From Nocardia speluncae NBRC 108251 (GTDB lineage Bacteria; Actinomycetota; Actinomycetes; Mycobacteriales; Mycobacteriaceae): a stretch of 64,000 nucleotides of DNA. Under the pieces are notes generated by a model. That model ran no database searches, was not told where the DNA came from, and saw nothing but the letters and a program-made list of their open reading frames with translations. Location of the stretch: the NCBI RefSeq assembly GCF_001613245.1, contig NZ_BDBZ01000013.1, forward strand, positions 1-64,000, in the 5' to 3' direction. Below are positions 33,397-41,983 of this stretch, piece after piece (the first letter of the stretch is position 1; every line of letters begins with the position of its first letter). The translations under genes were made by a program, and so were the position numbers.

Positions 33397-35313
33397 TCAT
33401 TGCCGGGATATCGAACGCAACTCGTCCAACCTGGTGGCGAGCGAGATACGGAACAGGTGTTCGTCGCGGCGCCAATCCGCACCGAGCAGGGCTTTGAGGC
33501 GGTCGAGACGCTGCAGGATCGTGTTGGTGTGATAGTTCAGCGCTCGCGCGGTCTTCGTCGGGCTCGCCTCGTGTCGCACGAAGGTGCGCAGGGTGGTGAG
33601 CAGATCGGTGCCGTGCCTGGCGTCGTAGTCGATAACCGGGCCGATGGTGAGATCGAGAAACGATTGCAGAGCCTCCGGGTTCGTACCGAACAGGACTGTG
33701 TACGGGGCGTAGGCGTCGGTGGCGACGGCGCCGTTGTCGATCCCCAGCCCCGACAGCAGCCGCATCGTCTGTTGCGCCGTGCGGAACAGGCGCGGGAGCT
33801 CGTCGGGTGCGGCCGCCCGCGGCGGGGTCACGAGGAGAACCGGCGCTCCGAGCGCGCCGATGAGATGGGTGCGGAGGTCGTTCGCGAAGGCCATCGGATC
33901 GGCGGCCGATCCGATCACCGCGACAGTGGCCGCGTGCTCACTCACCAGCCCACTGTCGCCGAGAAAACCCGCGGCAGCGCGTTCGGCGCGGGCCCGGCGA
34001 TCCGGCGGTACTTCGACGATGTGCAGCGTTTTCAATCCGGACGCGGTCAGGCGGTGGTTACGCACCCGCTGGTCTATATCGCGCCGCCTTTCCGGCGATG
34101 CATCCAGCAGGTCGGCGACGAGCTCGCTGCGCTCACGGCGGTAGGCGTCGGTGACCGCCCGCTGTTGCAGGGCGAGCAGCGCCGCGACCTGAGCCGCGCG
34201 CTCGATCGTGCGCCGCTCCACCGGACCGAGTTCCACACTGCCGGGTGTGAGCAGCAGCGCGCCGAAATACAGTTCACCGGCGGTGACGGCGGCCACCGCC
34301 TCGACCGACCTGTTGTTCTCGACGGACCGGCAGTGCCCGCTCGACCGGCTCGCGGAGACCGCGGCCCGCACATCCTGCGACAGGTTCACTACGGCGTGCT
34401 CGTTGTCCGCGGCCGCGGAGGTCGCGATCGAAAAAGACTCGGCGTCGATAATCGTCACCCGCCGGTCCAGCGCCGCGGCCAAGGTGCGCGCGACCTGAGT
34501 GAAGCCGCCGCCGGACAGCACGGCGTGGACAAGTTCTTGATGGACCGCGCTCGACCGGTCCCGGGCCTCCAGATGCGCGGTCAGCTTGTCGAGGGCACCG
34601 CGGGTGCGGTCTTGTGATTCCCGGAGTTGCGCGAGGATATTCGCGGTCTGCAGCACCACCGAGGCGTGGTCGGCCAGCGCCGAGAGCAGCGCGATCTCTT
34701 CGGGAGTGAAGCGGTGTTCCTGCCGGGTCGCGGCGAACAGGACGCCGAGCACGGTGCCGTCGGAGAGCATCGGCACACCGAGGATCGAGACGATTCCTTC
34801 GGCGAAGACGGCATCGTCGATGGTGTGCTCATGAGTGCCCTCCACGTACTCGCTGTAGCGAGGCACCCACTGCGCCGACCGGGTATCGGCGATCCGGCTC
34901 GCCAGCCCCGTGCCTGCGGGGACGTGCAGATCCTGGAACTGCGGGGTGACCGCCCCCATTGTCTTGCGAACGTGCAGGTCACGAGTGGTGGGGTCGAACT
35001 CCGACAGATAGGTCACATCGGTGCCTGTCATCTCGTGCGCGCGTGCCACCAACCTGGCCAGCAGCGCATCGATATCGCGTACTTCGGCCAGGTCGCGGGC
35101 GCTGGAGAACAGTGCGCTGAGCTCCTGTTCGCGCCGGCGCAGCCGGGCGACCTCGGCCCGGTCGCGGCGTACTCGGTCGACGATCTCGCCGATCGTGGCG
35201 GCCTCCAGCCCCAGTTCGGTCAGCGAGCCCGCCAGTGCGGTGATATCCGGTTCACCGTGGGTGACGGTGCGGAGCACCCCGTGGACGAGACGCGCGACGT
35301 CACTGCTGTTCAT
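33397..35313 (-). CDS. GAF-domain PucR-family transcriptional regulator
   Basis: 638 residues from the ATG starting M-N-S-S-D-V. A coiled N-terminal part is followed by a GAF sensor domain (about 95-240, with F-D-P-T-T-R-D-L-H and L-G-V-P-M-L-S-D-G), a middle ligand-binding region, and a C-terminal PucR-type helix-turn-helix (H-E-A-S-P-T-K-T-A-R-A-L-N-Y-H-T-N-T-I-L-Q-R-L-D-R-L). This family activates nearby catabolic operons in actinobacteria. The gene lies 145 bp upstream of the HMG-CoA reductase gene on the same strand, so mevalonate-operon control is likely. The 33252-33396 gap should contain the target promoter; I see AT-rich stretches there but no clear dyad. Confidence 0.85.
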   Translation of the reverse strand: MNSSDVARLVHGVLRTVTHGEPDITALAGSLTELGLEAATIGEIVDRVRRDRAEVARLRRREQELSALFSSARDLAEVRDIDALLARLVARAHEMTGTDVTYLSEFDPTTRDLHVRKTMGAVTPQFQDLHVPAGTGLASRIADTRSAQWVPRYSEYVEGTHEHTIDDAVFAEGIVSILGVPMLSDGTVLGVLFAATRQEHRFTPEEIALLSALADHASVVLQTANILAQLRESQDRTRGALDKLTAHLEARDRSSAVHQELVHAVLSGGGFTQVARTLAAALDRRVTIIDAESFSIATSAAADNEHAVVNLSQDVRAAVSASRSSGHCRSVENNRSVEAVAAVTAGELYFGALLLTPGSVELGPVERRTIERAAQVAALLALQQRAVTDAYRRERSELVADLLDASPERRRDIDQRVRNHRLTASGLKTLHIVEVPPDRRARAERAAAGFLGDSGLVSEHAATVAVIGSAADPMAFANDLRTHLIGALGAPVLLVTPPRAAAPDELPRLFRTAQQTMRLLSGLGIDNGAVATDAYAPYTVLFGTNPEALQSFLDLTIGPVIDYDARHGTDLLTTLRTFVRHEASPTKTARALNYHTNTILQRLDRLKALLGADWRRDEHLFRISLATRLDELRSISRQ

Positions 35314-35441
35314 GGCTACAGTCTGGTGCTCAGCAGCCGGGCCGGGTACGCGAGGTGGGTCGCGACGGATGCCGCGCCTTCCCCTCATCCAGGTGAGCGC
35401 CGGGGGCGGGACGCACCGATCGGCGGTATGGCGGTGGGGAC

Positions 35442-35900
35442 CTATCCGGTCAGCCCGGATATCCGTTCCACCACCACGAGGGGGATTTCCCGCTCGGTCT
35501 GCTGCTGATGGGCGGCCATATGCGGGAACTGCTCCGCCAGCATCCCGAACAGCCCCGCACGTTCGGGCCCGGTGGCGGTATGCGCGGTGCCGGTGAAAAG
35601 GTCGATCCCGGCGGAGGTGGGTTGTTCGATGATGACCTGCGGGTTGGCAGCAAGGTTCCGGTACCACGCCGGATGCTGCGCCGCGGCCATATTGGACGCC
35701 CACAACACGATTCGATCGGCACCGTCGGTCAGGTAGGCGAGCGGCACGATATGCTGCCGCCCGCTGCGCCGGCCGACGGTGGTCAGTAGGACCAGGTCGG
35801 CCCCCTTCAGCATTCCCTCCATCGTGATCTCCCCGCCGTTGGCGCGGAAGTCTTGAACCACTGACCGATTGAACGCTGGCATATCATTCGGCAACGACAT
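35442..35900 (-). CDS. Ddn-like deazaflavin (F420)-dependent nitroreductase family protein
   Basis: 152 residues. The split beta-barrel family signature is visible: L-L-T-T-V-G-R-R-S-G-R, then V-P-L-A-Y-L and the A-S-N-M-A-A-A-Q-H-P-A-W-Y-R-N-L-A-A-N-P region, then V-I-I-E. Related mycobacterial proteins (Ddn, AcmP types) reduce quinones or nitro compounds with F420H2 at the membrane. The ATG at 35900 is used; a second at 35882 is possible. It stands alone between two regulators. Physiological substrate unknown. Confidence 0.85.
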   Translation of the reverse strand: MSLPNDMPAFNRSVVQDFRANGGEITMEGMLKGADLVLLTTVGRRSGRQHIVPLAYLTDGADRIVLWASNMAAAQHPAWYRNLAANPQVIIEQPTSAGIDLFTGTAHTATGPERAGLFGMLAEQFPHMAAHQQQTEREIPLVVVERISGLTG

Positions 35901-36102
35901 CTGGTGGATGGTAGTACCCGCCGATGACAGACAGCCGTAGTCGACACTCGATCGGTCTGGGACAGAAGGTAACTGCTGATCACGGCAGGGGGTTCGGAGA
36001 AGCGTGTCGTCTACGGCTGTTCCGCTTGAAGTCGCCTGCGCGGTCGGCGCGCCCGTGAACGCCCGGCGGTCCGGGACGGACACGCACTACTCGGTGCACT
36101 GC

Positions 36103-36210
36103 TTATTTGTAGAAGCCTTCGCGCAGGTTGATTCCGTGCTCGACCCAGGCCTTGAGCGCGGCCGGCAGGGCGCGATTTATGAGCCGTTTCGGCGCCGGTA
36201 CGAGGGGCGA
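36103..36210 (-). pseudogene. In-frame coding-like tail after the TetR stop codon
   Basis: Immediately after the TetR stop, in the same frame, 35 codons read as ordinary protein (including P-K-R-L-I-N-R-A-L-P-A-A-L and W-V-E-H-G-I-N-L-R-E-G-F-Y-K) and end at TAA. There is no ATG or GTG in this stretch and no ribosome site, so it is either a C-terminal remnant of a lost gene or an open frame by chance. The amino acid composition looks coding. The rest of the 310-bp gap between the Ddn-like and TetR genes holds nothing I recognise. Confidence 0.3.
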
Positions 36211-36891
36211 TCAGCGGCGTCGGACGGTGCAGGGGGTGGTGCGCGCGGCCTTGGCGCGATCGACCTCGTCATCGGTGAGCGCGCGGACCGGTAATTCCTG
36301 GCGTGCGACGCTGTCGGCGCGAATTCCGTTGAGTGTGATGACCATATAGCGCCGCCAGATCTCCGGATCGATCGGTTTGGCGAATTCGACGAATCCGTCG
36401 ACCATATGGACCAGTGCGAAGAGATCCGACGGTTCGATATCGGGTTGCAGTACGCCCGCTGCCCGAGCGCGTTCGACGATGGCGGCGATCGCCGGTTTGA
36501 TCCGGTCGCGGATGCGGTGGAAGCGCTCGGTATCGAGGTCGAGTTCGAGGATCACCTCGCTGAACCCACGGTTGATCGCCAGGTGGCGGCAGGCGTATTC
36601 GACGAACTGGACCAGGCCGAGCCACGGGTCGGGATGATGCGTGCTCGCCTCGGCGGCATCGGCGAATTCACCGAGGTGGCGTTCGAAGACCTCGGAAATG
36701 AGTTCGGTCTTGTTGGCGAACCGGCGGTAGACGGTGCCGACTCCCACGCCCGCGTGTTCGGCCACATCGTCGAGGGTGATCTCGAGTCCGCGATCGGCGA
36801 ACAGTTCGCGGGCGGCCTCGACGATGCGTTGCTGGTTGCGGACGGCATCGGCGCGCAGGCGCCGGGTGCGCAGGGTCGTGGCGGGTTTCAC
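36211..36891 (-). CDS. TetR-family repressor
   Basis: 226 residues. N-terminal TetR domain at about 15-65: I-V-E-A-A-R-E-L-F-A-D-R-G-L, then I-T-L-D-D-V-A-E-H-A-G-V-G-V-G-T-V-Y-R-R-F-A-N-K. The C-terminal ligand-binding part is not assignable to a sub-family. It is divergent from an MFS drug exporter with a 113-bp gap that holds two similar dyads, so it should repress the exporter and itself until a pump substrate binds. The gene is followed by an odd in-frame open tail. Confidence 0.92.
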   Translation of the reverse strand: MKPATTLRTRRLRADAVRNQQRIVEAARELFADRGLEITLDDVAEHAGVGVGTVYRRFANKTELISEVFERHLGEFADAAEASTHHPDPWLGLVQFVEYACRHLAINRGFSEVILELDLDTERFHRIRDRIKPAIAAIVERARAAGVLQPDIEPSDLFALVHMVDGFVEFAKPIDPEIWRRYMVITLNGIRADSVARQELPVRALTDDEVDRAKAARTTPCTVRRR

Positions 36892-36916
36892 AGCCGCAGT
36901 CTATCAACGGCGGGAT

Positions 36917-36983
36917 TAAGTGGAGCCATGATCTCCGTTATTGTGTTAGCGTTCAGGTAAGCGGAGACACCTTCTCCATTTAA
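36917..36983. promoter_or_regulatory. Two TetR operators upstream of the MFS exporter
   Basis: Two related dyads of the form TAAGnGGAG...CTCCnnTTA: operator 1 at 36917-36940 (GGAG 36922-36925, CTCC 36933-36936) and operator 2 at 36958-36983 (GGAG 36963-36966, CTCC 36974-36977). Both have the same 7-bp gap between GGAG and CTCC and their GGAG starts are 41 bp apart, about four helical turns. Their place between divergent tetR and MFS genes makes repressor binding very likely. Confidence 0.75.
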
Positions 36984-37004
36984 TCACTCTTTTCTAGGGG
37001 CGAG

Positions 37005-38501
37005 ATGACTACCACGTTCGATCGCGGGCCATCCGCGCAGGAAAAACCGTCCGGCAGGCACGGATCACACGCGCTGCGATGGTGGGTTCTCGCCGTTCTC
37101 GGCGTCGCCCAGCTCATGGTCGTGCTCGACGCGACCGTGGTGAACATCGCACTACCCGAGGCCCAGCGCGACCTCGGCTTCGACGATGCGAGCCGCCAGT
37201 GGGTGATCACCGGCTACGCCCTGGCCTTCGGCAGCCTGCTGCTGCTCGGCGGCCGGCTCAGCGACCTGTTCGGCCGCCGCAACACCTTCATCATCGGCCT
37301 GATCGGTTTCTCGGTGGCCTCCGCTGTGGGCGGCGCCGCCACGAACTTCGAGATGCTGGTCGCGGCACGCGTCGGCCAGGGTGTGTTCGGCGCACTGCTC
37401 GCGCCGGCGGCGCTGTCGCTGCTCACCGTCACATTCACCGAACCGTCGGAACGGGCGAAGGCCTTCGGTATCTTCGGCGCCGTCGCCGGAACCGGCGGAG
37501 CCATCGGCCTGCTGCTCGGCGGTGCGCTCACCGAATGGGCGTCGTGGCGGTGGGTGATGTTCGTGAATCTGATCTTCGCGGCTGTCGCGCTGGTCGGCGC
37601 GGTACTGCTCCTGGCGCGGAACACCGGTGGCACCCGGCCCAAGCTCGATATCCCGGGGACGGTGGTGGTCACCGCGGCGTTGTTCGCGATCGTCTACGGC
37701 TTCTCCCACGCCGAGAGCGAAGGCTGGACCGATTCGCTCACTCTCACGTTCCTCGTCGGCGGCGCCGCATTGCTGGGCTTGTTCGTCTGGCTGGAAACCC
37801 GGGTGGCGCACCCGCTGCTACCGCTGCGTATCGTGCTCGACCGCACCCGTGGCGGTGCGTACCTCGCGGTATTCGTCATGGGAATCGGAATGTTCGCGAT
37901 CTTCCTGTTCCTGACCTATTACATGCAGCTCACGCTGGGATACTCGCCGATCATGACCGGTGTGGCATTCCTGCCGATGGTCGCCGGAATGATCGCCTCG
38001 TCCACCACGACCCCCTCGTTGCTGCTGCCGAAGATCGGTCCGAAGGTGGCGGTCAGCGGTGGGTTCGCGATCGCCGCGCTCGGTATGGCCTGGCTGACGC
38101 AGATCGGCCTCGATACCGGCTATACCACCCATATCCTGCCCAGCTTGATCCTGCTCGGTCTCGGTCTCGGCGCCGCGATGTCGACGGCTTTCCAGAGCGC
38201 TACCGCCGGGGTGCGGCACGACGATGCCGGGGTCGCCTCGGCGATGATCAACACCAGCCAACAGGTCGGCGGCTCGATCGGCACCGCGCTGCTGAGCACC
38301 CTCGCGGCCTCGGCGGCCGGTGACTACCTCGCCGAACGGGCGCCGAGCCAGATCACCGTCGCGCAATCGGCCATCGAAAGCTACACCACCAGCTTCGCTT
38401 GGGCCACAGGCGTTTTCGTAGTCGGTGCGATTGTGTTGGGGGTGCTGATGCCGTCCACCCTGCCCGCTCCGGCCGAGGGCGAACCGGTGCTCGCGCACTG
38501 A
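37005..38501 (+). CDS. MFS multidrug exporter, DHA2 (14-helix, EmrB/QacA) type
   Basis: 498 residues, fourteen predicted helices, GGGGCGAG before the ATG. DHA2 signatures: D-A-T-V-V-N-I-A-L-P in helix 1 (motif D1), G-R-L-S-D-L-F-G-R-R (motif A), and the G-G-A-I-G-L-L-L-G-G motif C of antiporters. It uses the proton gradient to expel hydrophobic or cationic compounds. Controlled by the divergent TetR protein through two operators. The cytoplasmic N-terminus is polar and Lys/Gly-rich. The substrate is unknown. Confidence 0.9.
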   Translation: MTTTFDRGPSAQEKPSGRHGSHALRWWVLAVLGVAQLMVVLDATVVNIALPEAQRDLGFDDASRQWVITGYALAFGSLLLLGGRLSDLFGRRNTFIIGLIGFSVASAVGGAATNFEMLVAARVGQGVFGALLAPAALSLLTVTFTEPSERAKAFGIFGAVAGTGGAIGLLLGGALTEWASWRWVMFVNLIFAAVALVGAVLLLARNTGGTRPKLDIPGTVVVTAALFAIVYGFSHAESEGWTDSLTLTFLVGGAALLGLFVWLETRVAHPLLPLRIVLDRTRGGAYLAVFVMGIGMFAIFLFLTYYMQLTLGYSPIMTGVAFLPMVAGMIASSTTTPSLLLPKIGPKVAVSGGFAIAALGMAWLTQIGLDTGYTTHILPSLILLGLGLGAAMSTAFQSATAGVRHDDAGVASAMINTSQQVGGSIGTALLSTLAASAAGDYLAERAPSQITVAQSAIESYTTSFAWATGVFVVGAIVLGVLMPSTLPAPAEGEPVLAH

Positions 38502-38510
38502 TCCCGCAGA

Positions 38511-38554
38511 ATCATCGTGCCCGCCTTCGCGAGATGCGAGGCGGGCACGATGAT
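38511..38554. terminator. Strong bidirectional terminator
   Basis: A 16-bp perfect inverted repeat, ATCATCGTGCCCGCCT (38511-38526) and its complement (38539-38554), with a 12-nt loop, lies between the convergent MFS and CitE-like genes. Confidence 0.85.
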
Positions 38555-38599
38555 GTCGGGCGAGCCTCAGGGGGCCTGAGCGTAGGACTTCCCGCATGG

Positions 38600-39424
38600 T
38601 CAGCGTGCGCGTGCGAGAACCCGGCGCGCCGACCGTGCGACAGCCTCATCGATGAGGTGTCCGTGCGCGTCGACTCCGACGCCCGAGGTGGCGGCGGAGA
38701 GCCGGTTCAGTACATCCTCCGCGTGCCGGACCTCCTCCGCCGTCGGGGTGAACACGGTACGCACCGGCGCGAGCTGCTTCGGGTGAATACATGCCCGCCC
38801 GATGAAACCCAGGCGGCGGAGCCGCCGGGTATCGGCCTCGAATGCGGGGAGGTCGGTGAAGTTCACCGATACCGCCGCGACCGGCGGTTCTATCCCGGCA
38901 GCAGCACTCGCGACCACCACCTGGCTACGTGCGAACAGCAACTGCTCCGCGGAGTCGTCGACCTCGATCCCGAGGTCGGCCGCGAGGTCGACCTCGCCGA
39001 TCTGCAGGAAACGGAGCCGGGGCGCCCGCGCGAGCTCCGGTGCCGCCAGGAGCCCGGTACCCGTTTCGACGAGCGCGGACAGCTGCGCGTCGCCCGCCCC
39101 GCATCCGGTGAGAATGCGGTCCGCCGCCTCGAGATCGCGGGCCGATTCCACTTTCGGCAGCCAGATGCCGGTGAGGTTCGGCCCGGCCACCGCGCGGATA
39201 TCGCTCTCCTGCAATGCACCCGGGTTCACCCGGACCCAGAGCTCGATACCGTCCGGATCGCAGTTCGCGATCCACTCGGCCACCAACCCGCGTGCTTCGT
39301 CCTTCCGGGCCGCGGCCACGGCGTCCTCGAGATCGAGAATCACCGCGTCCGTGCCGGAGCGCAGCGCTTTGTCGAAACGCTGCGGGACATCACCCGGCAC
39401 ATACAGGTAGGTGGTCGCCGTCAT
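38600..39424 (-). CDS. CitE/HpcH-family CoA-ester lyase
   Basis: 274 residues, a size matching stand-alone CitE-like lyases such as Rv2498c. TIM-barrel features: Y-V-P-G-D near the start, V-I-L-D-L-E-D-A-V (metal-binding acidic residues), R-V-N-P-G and G-R-A-C-I-H-P-K-Q near the end. Such enzymes split malyl-, citramalyl- or related beta-hydroxyacyl-CoA by retro-aldol or retro-Claisen reaction with Mg. It is the last gene of a five-gene operon with hydratase, CoA-transferase, PrpD-like and dehydrogenase genes, fitting (S)-citramalyl-CoA cleavage to pyruvate and acetyl-CoA. Overlaps the acyl-CoA dehydrogenase gene by ATGA. Confidence 0.85.
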   Translation of the reverse strand: MTATTYLYVPGDVPQRFDKALRSGTDAVILDLEDAVAAARKDEARGLVAEWIANCDPDGIELWVRVNPGALQESDIRAVAGPNLTGIWLPKVESARDLEAADRILTGCGAGDAQLSALVETGTGLLAAPELARAPRLRFLQIGEVDLAADLGIEVDDSAEQLLFARSQVVVASAAAGIEPPVAAVSVNFTDLPAFEADTRRLRRLGFIGRACIHPKQLAPVRTVFTPTAEEVRHAEDVLNRLSAATSGVGVDAHGHLIDEAVARSARRVLARAR

Positions 39425-40584
39425 CCGACTACACCCTGCCCCGAGACGAGTGCTTTCGCGATGACGGTGCGCATGATGTCGTTGGTGCCCTCGCCGATCG
39501 CCATGAGCGGGGCATCCCGGTAGAGCCGTTCCACGACGAATTCCGTGGAATAACCGTATCCGCCGTGGATGCGCATGGATTCCAGGCTTGCCATGATCGC
39601 GGTTTCGGAGGCGAAGGTCTTGGCCATCCCCGCCTCCATATCGACGCGGTTGCCGCCGTCGGCGCGCGACGCCGCCCAGTAGGTCATCAGCCGCGCGGCC
39701 TGTAACTGGGTCGCGATATCGGCGATCTTCAGCTGGATGGCCTGGAACTCCGCGATGGGCTGCCCGAACGCCTCGCGTTCGCGGGCGTAGACGAGGGCGG
39801 CGTCATAGGCGGCCTGCGCGATCCCCACGCTGCGCCCGGCGATATTGAGCCGCCCGATCTCGAGTCCGGACAGGGCCTGTTGCAGGCCCCGGCCCTCGGT
39901 ACCGCCGAGCAGCGCGCTCGCCGGTACCCGCACATCGGTCAGCACGATCTCGCACGATTCGGTGCCCTTGTACCCGAGCTTTCCGAGATCACGCTGTACC
40001 TCGAAGCCCTCGGTGGTGGTATCGATCAGCAAAATGCTCATGCCCTTGTGGGCCGGGTTCGTGGTGGTATCCGTTTTCACCAGAACGGGAAGGACGTTCG
40101 CGTGCCGCGCGTTGGTGATCCACGTTTTCGTGCCGTTGACCAGGTAGTGGTCGCCGTCTCTGCGGGCTGTGGTGCGGATGCCCTGGAGGTCGGTACCCGC
40201 GCCCGGTTCGGTCAGGCCGACACCGGTCCGGTAGGTCCCGGCGGCCAGTTTCGGCAGGAGTTCTTGTTTCTGTTCCGCCGTACCGTGCCGGGCGATCATC
40301 CAGCAGGACAGGTTGTGGCTACCGAGGATGCCGGCGATGCCCATCCAGCCCCGGGCCAGTTCCTCGTAGACCAGTGTGAACGACACCTTGTCCAGGTCCA
40401 GGCCGCCGTACTCCTCGGGAGTGGTGATCCCGAAGAGTCCCATTTTCTTCATATGCTCGACGATTTCGGTCGGGTACCGGCCCGATCGTTCGTATTCGCT
40501 CGCGACGGGCACGATCTCCTTCTCGACGAAGGCCCGCAAGGCCGAACGGAAATCGCGCTGCTGTTCGTTGAAGGTGAAATCCAT
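39421..40584 (-). CDS. Acyl-CoA dehydrogenase
   Basis: 387 residues of normal family length. The V-G-L-T-E-P-G-A-G-T-D flavin-contact motif, T-K-T-W-I-T-N-A segment, R-E-A-F-G-Q-P-I and the C-terminal I-H-G-G-Y-G-Y-S and R-D-A-P signatures are present. The usual catalytic-base region Y-S-T-E-F-V-V-E-R-L-Y-R-D-A is intact. It oxidises an acyl-CoA to the 2-enoyl-CoA with FAD, passing electrons to ETF. In this operon a short branched or dicarboxylic acyl-CoA such as methylsuccinyl-CoA is possible; chain specificity cannot be read. Confidence 0.9.
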   Translation of the reverse strand: MDFTFNEQQRDFRSALRAFVEKEIVPVASEYERSGRYPTEIVEHMKKMGLFGITTPEEYGGLDLDKVSFTLVYEELARGWMGIAGILGSHNLSCWMIARHGTAEQKQELLPKLAAGTYRTGVGLTEPGAGTDLQGIRTTARRDGDHYLVNGTKTWITNARHANVLPVLVKTDTTTNPAHKGMSILLIDTTTEGFEVQRDLGKLGYKGTESCEIVLTDVRVPASALLGGTEGRGLQQALSGLEIGRLNIAGRSVGIAQAAYDAALVYAREREAFGQPIAEFQAIQLKIADIATQLQAARLMTYWAASRADGGNRVDMEAGMAKTFASETAIMASLESMRIHGGYGYSTEFVVERLYRDAPLMAIGEGTNDIMRTVIAKALVSGQGVVG

Positions 40585-40603
40585 TCTGATTCCTCAGCTT
40601 TCG

Positions 40604-41983
40604 TCAGTCGTGCCGATCGGTGGCGATGAGATACGCGAGGTCGTGCACGACGGTCAGGTCGGTCTCCGCGGACAAGTTCAGGATTCGGTCGGCGAGTTCG
40701 CCGGCCCGCGCGTGCCCGGCGCAGTTGCCGGTGAACTTCGCCAGCACTTCGGCATCGGTCATGGGAACCTCCGGTGTTCCCTTGCTACCCGGGACTTCTC
40801 CTGTCGCTATCCGCCCGTCGCGCAGGGTGAGAACAGCCCGGCCCGGCGCCGCGGCCGCGGGACCATCGGTCGGGGCAGGGAGCACCCGGACCGATTTCGC
40901 CGTCGCCGCGACAGCGGGACGGGTGATCGACTGCGGGGTGTAGGTGTCGATGGTGATCGCCCCGTCGTGGAGCAGTGCGGCGACGCTCCACGGCAGGTCG
41001 AACTTGGCATCGTAGGTACTGCGCGGCGGGGCCGTACCGGTGTGGTCACCACAGACGAACGGGCTGGAATCGGGGTGGACGTGCACCTCGATATCCACGA
41101 TATCGGCCGGGTCCACCGCCACTTCGGCGACCGCGGCGGCTACGGCATCGAGGGTTACATGCATGAGCTGGCAGCTCGGATAGGGCTTGATACCGATGCG
41201 CGTGGTCTCCCAGCGGACCCCGAGATCGTCGGTCAGCACACCGAGATCGGCTCCGCGTTCCGACAGTGTTGCGTACACACCGCGCTTACCTTCGAGTACC
41301 GAGGGCGGTCCGGAGGCCCCGGCGGCGGCCAGTCGCGCGGCCACCACGCCCGAGAAGGCCGCGGAACCGGGATGCAGGGATTTGGTATCGGCGGCGGAGT
41401 CCAGGAACTCCAGTAATCCGCCGGCCGAGGAGCCGGCGATCCCCAGTGCGTCGACGAGGCGGGCGGCGGGCAGGCCCATCAGCCTTCCCGCGGTCACGGC
41501 CGCGGCGAGCGGCCCGGCCACGCCGGTGGCGTGCAGGCCGCGAGCGTGGAAACCGTGCGGGCTGACGGCGCCGAGCCGGCAGACCGTTTCCAGTCCGATC
41601 CCCGCCGCCGCCAGTACCTGCGCGCCCGTCGCCGACTGCTGCTGACCGACCGCGAACGCGGCCGGCAGCACGGTCACCGTCGGGTGGACCAGCCCCCCGG
41701 CATGGGTGTCGTCGAAGTCGAGTGCGTGTTCGAGCATCGCGGTCGCCATGGCTGCCGCCGGTGCGGACAGCGCCTCGCAACCGGTCAGCGCACGCGCCTG
41801 GGGTGGTCCGCCGAGGCTGTGCGCAACGGTCCACCCCGGGGTGCCGGCGGCCAGGCGGGCCGCCGCGATGGTGACGCCTACCCCGTCGAGCAGATGCCTG
41901 CCGGCCGCGTGCTGCACCTGCGGCGGCAGGTCAGCGGGCTCCGTCTCGTGAATCCACTCGGCCAGTACCGCGGCCGCAGTCAT
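40604..41983 (-). CDS. MmgE/PrpD-family protein
   Basis: 459 residues. Family features: L-D-G-V-G-V-T near the start, D-F-D-D-T-H-A (active-site region), H-P-T-V, G-F-H-A-R-G-L-H-A-T-G-V-A-G-P, and K-P-Y-P-S-C-Q-L-M-H. Members include 2-methylcitrate dehydratase and cis-aconitate (itaconate-forming) decarboxylase, so a tricarboxylate or dicarboxylate substrate is likely. The start overlaps the stop of the CoA-transferase gene (ATGA). With the MaoC hydratase and CitE-like lyase it fits C5-dicarboxylate metabolism. Confidence 0.85.
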   Translation of the reverse strand: MTAAAVLAEWIHETEPADLPPQVQHAAGRHLLDGVGVTIAAARLAAGTPGWTVAHSLGGPPQARALTGCEALSAPAAAMATAMLEHALDFDDTHAGGLVHPTVTVLPAAFAVGQQQSATGAQVLAAAGIGLETVCRLGAVSPHGFHARGLHATGVAGPLAAAVTAGRLMGLPAARLVDALGIAGSSAGGLLEFLDSAADTKSLHPGSAAFSGVVAARLAAAGASGPPSVLEGKRGVYATLSERGADLGVLTDDLGVRWETTRIGIKPYPSCQLMHVTLDAVAAAVAEVAVDPADIVDIEVHVHPDSSPFVCGDHTGTAPPRSTYDAKFDLPWSVAALLHDGAITIDTYTPQSITRPAVAATAKSVRVLPAPTDGPAAAAPGRAVLTLRDGRIATGEVPGSKGTPEVPMTDAEVLAKFTGNCAGHARAGELADRILNLSAETDLTVVHDLAYLIATDRHD

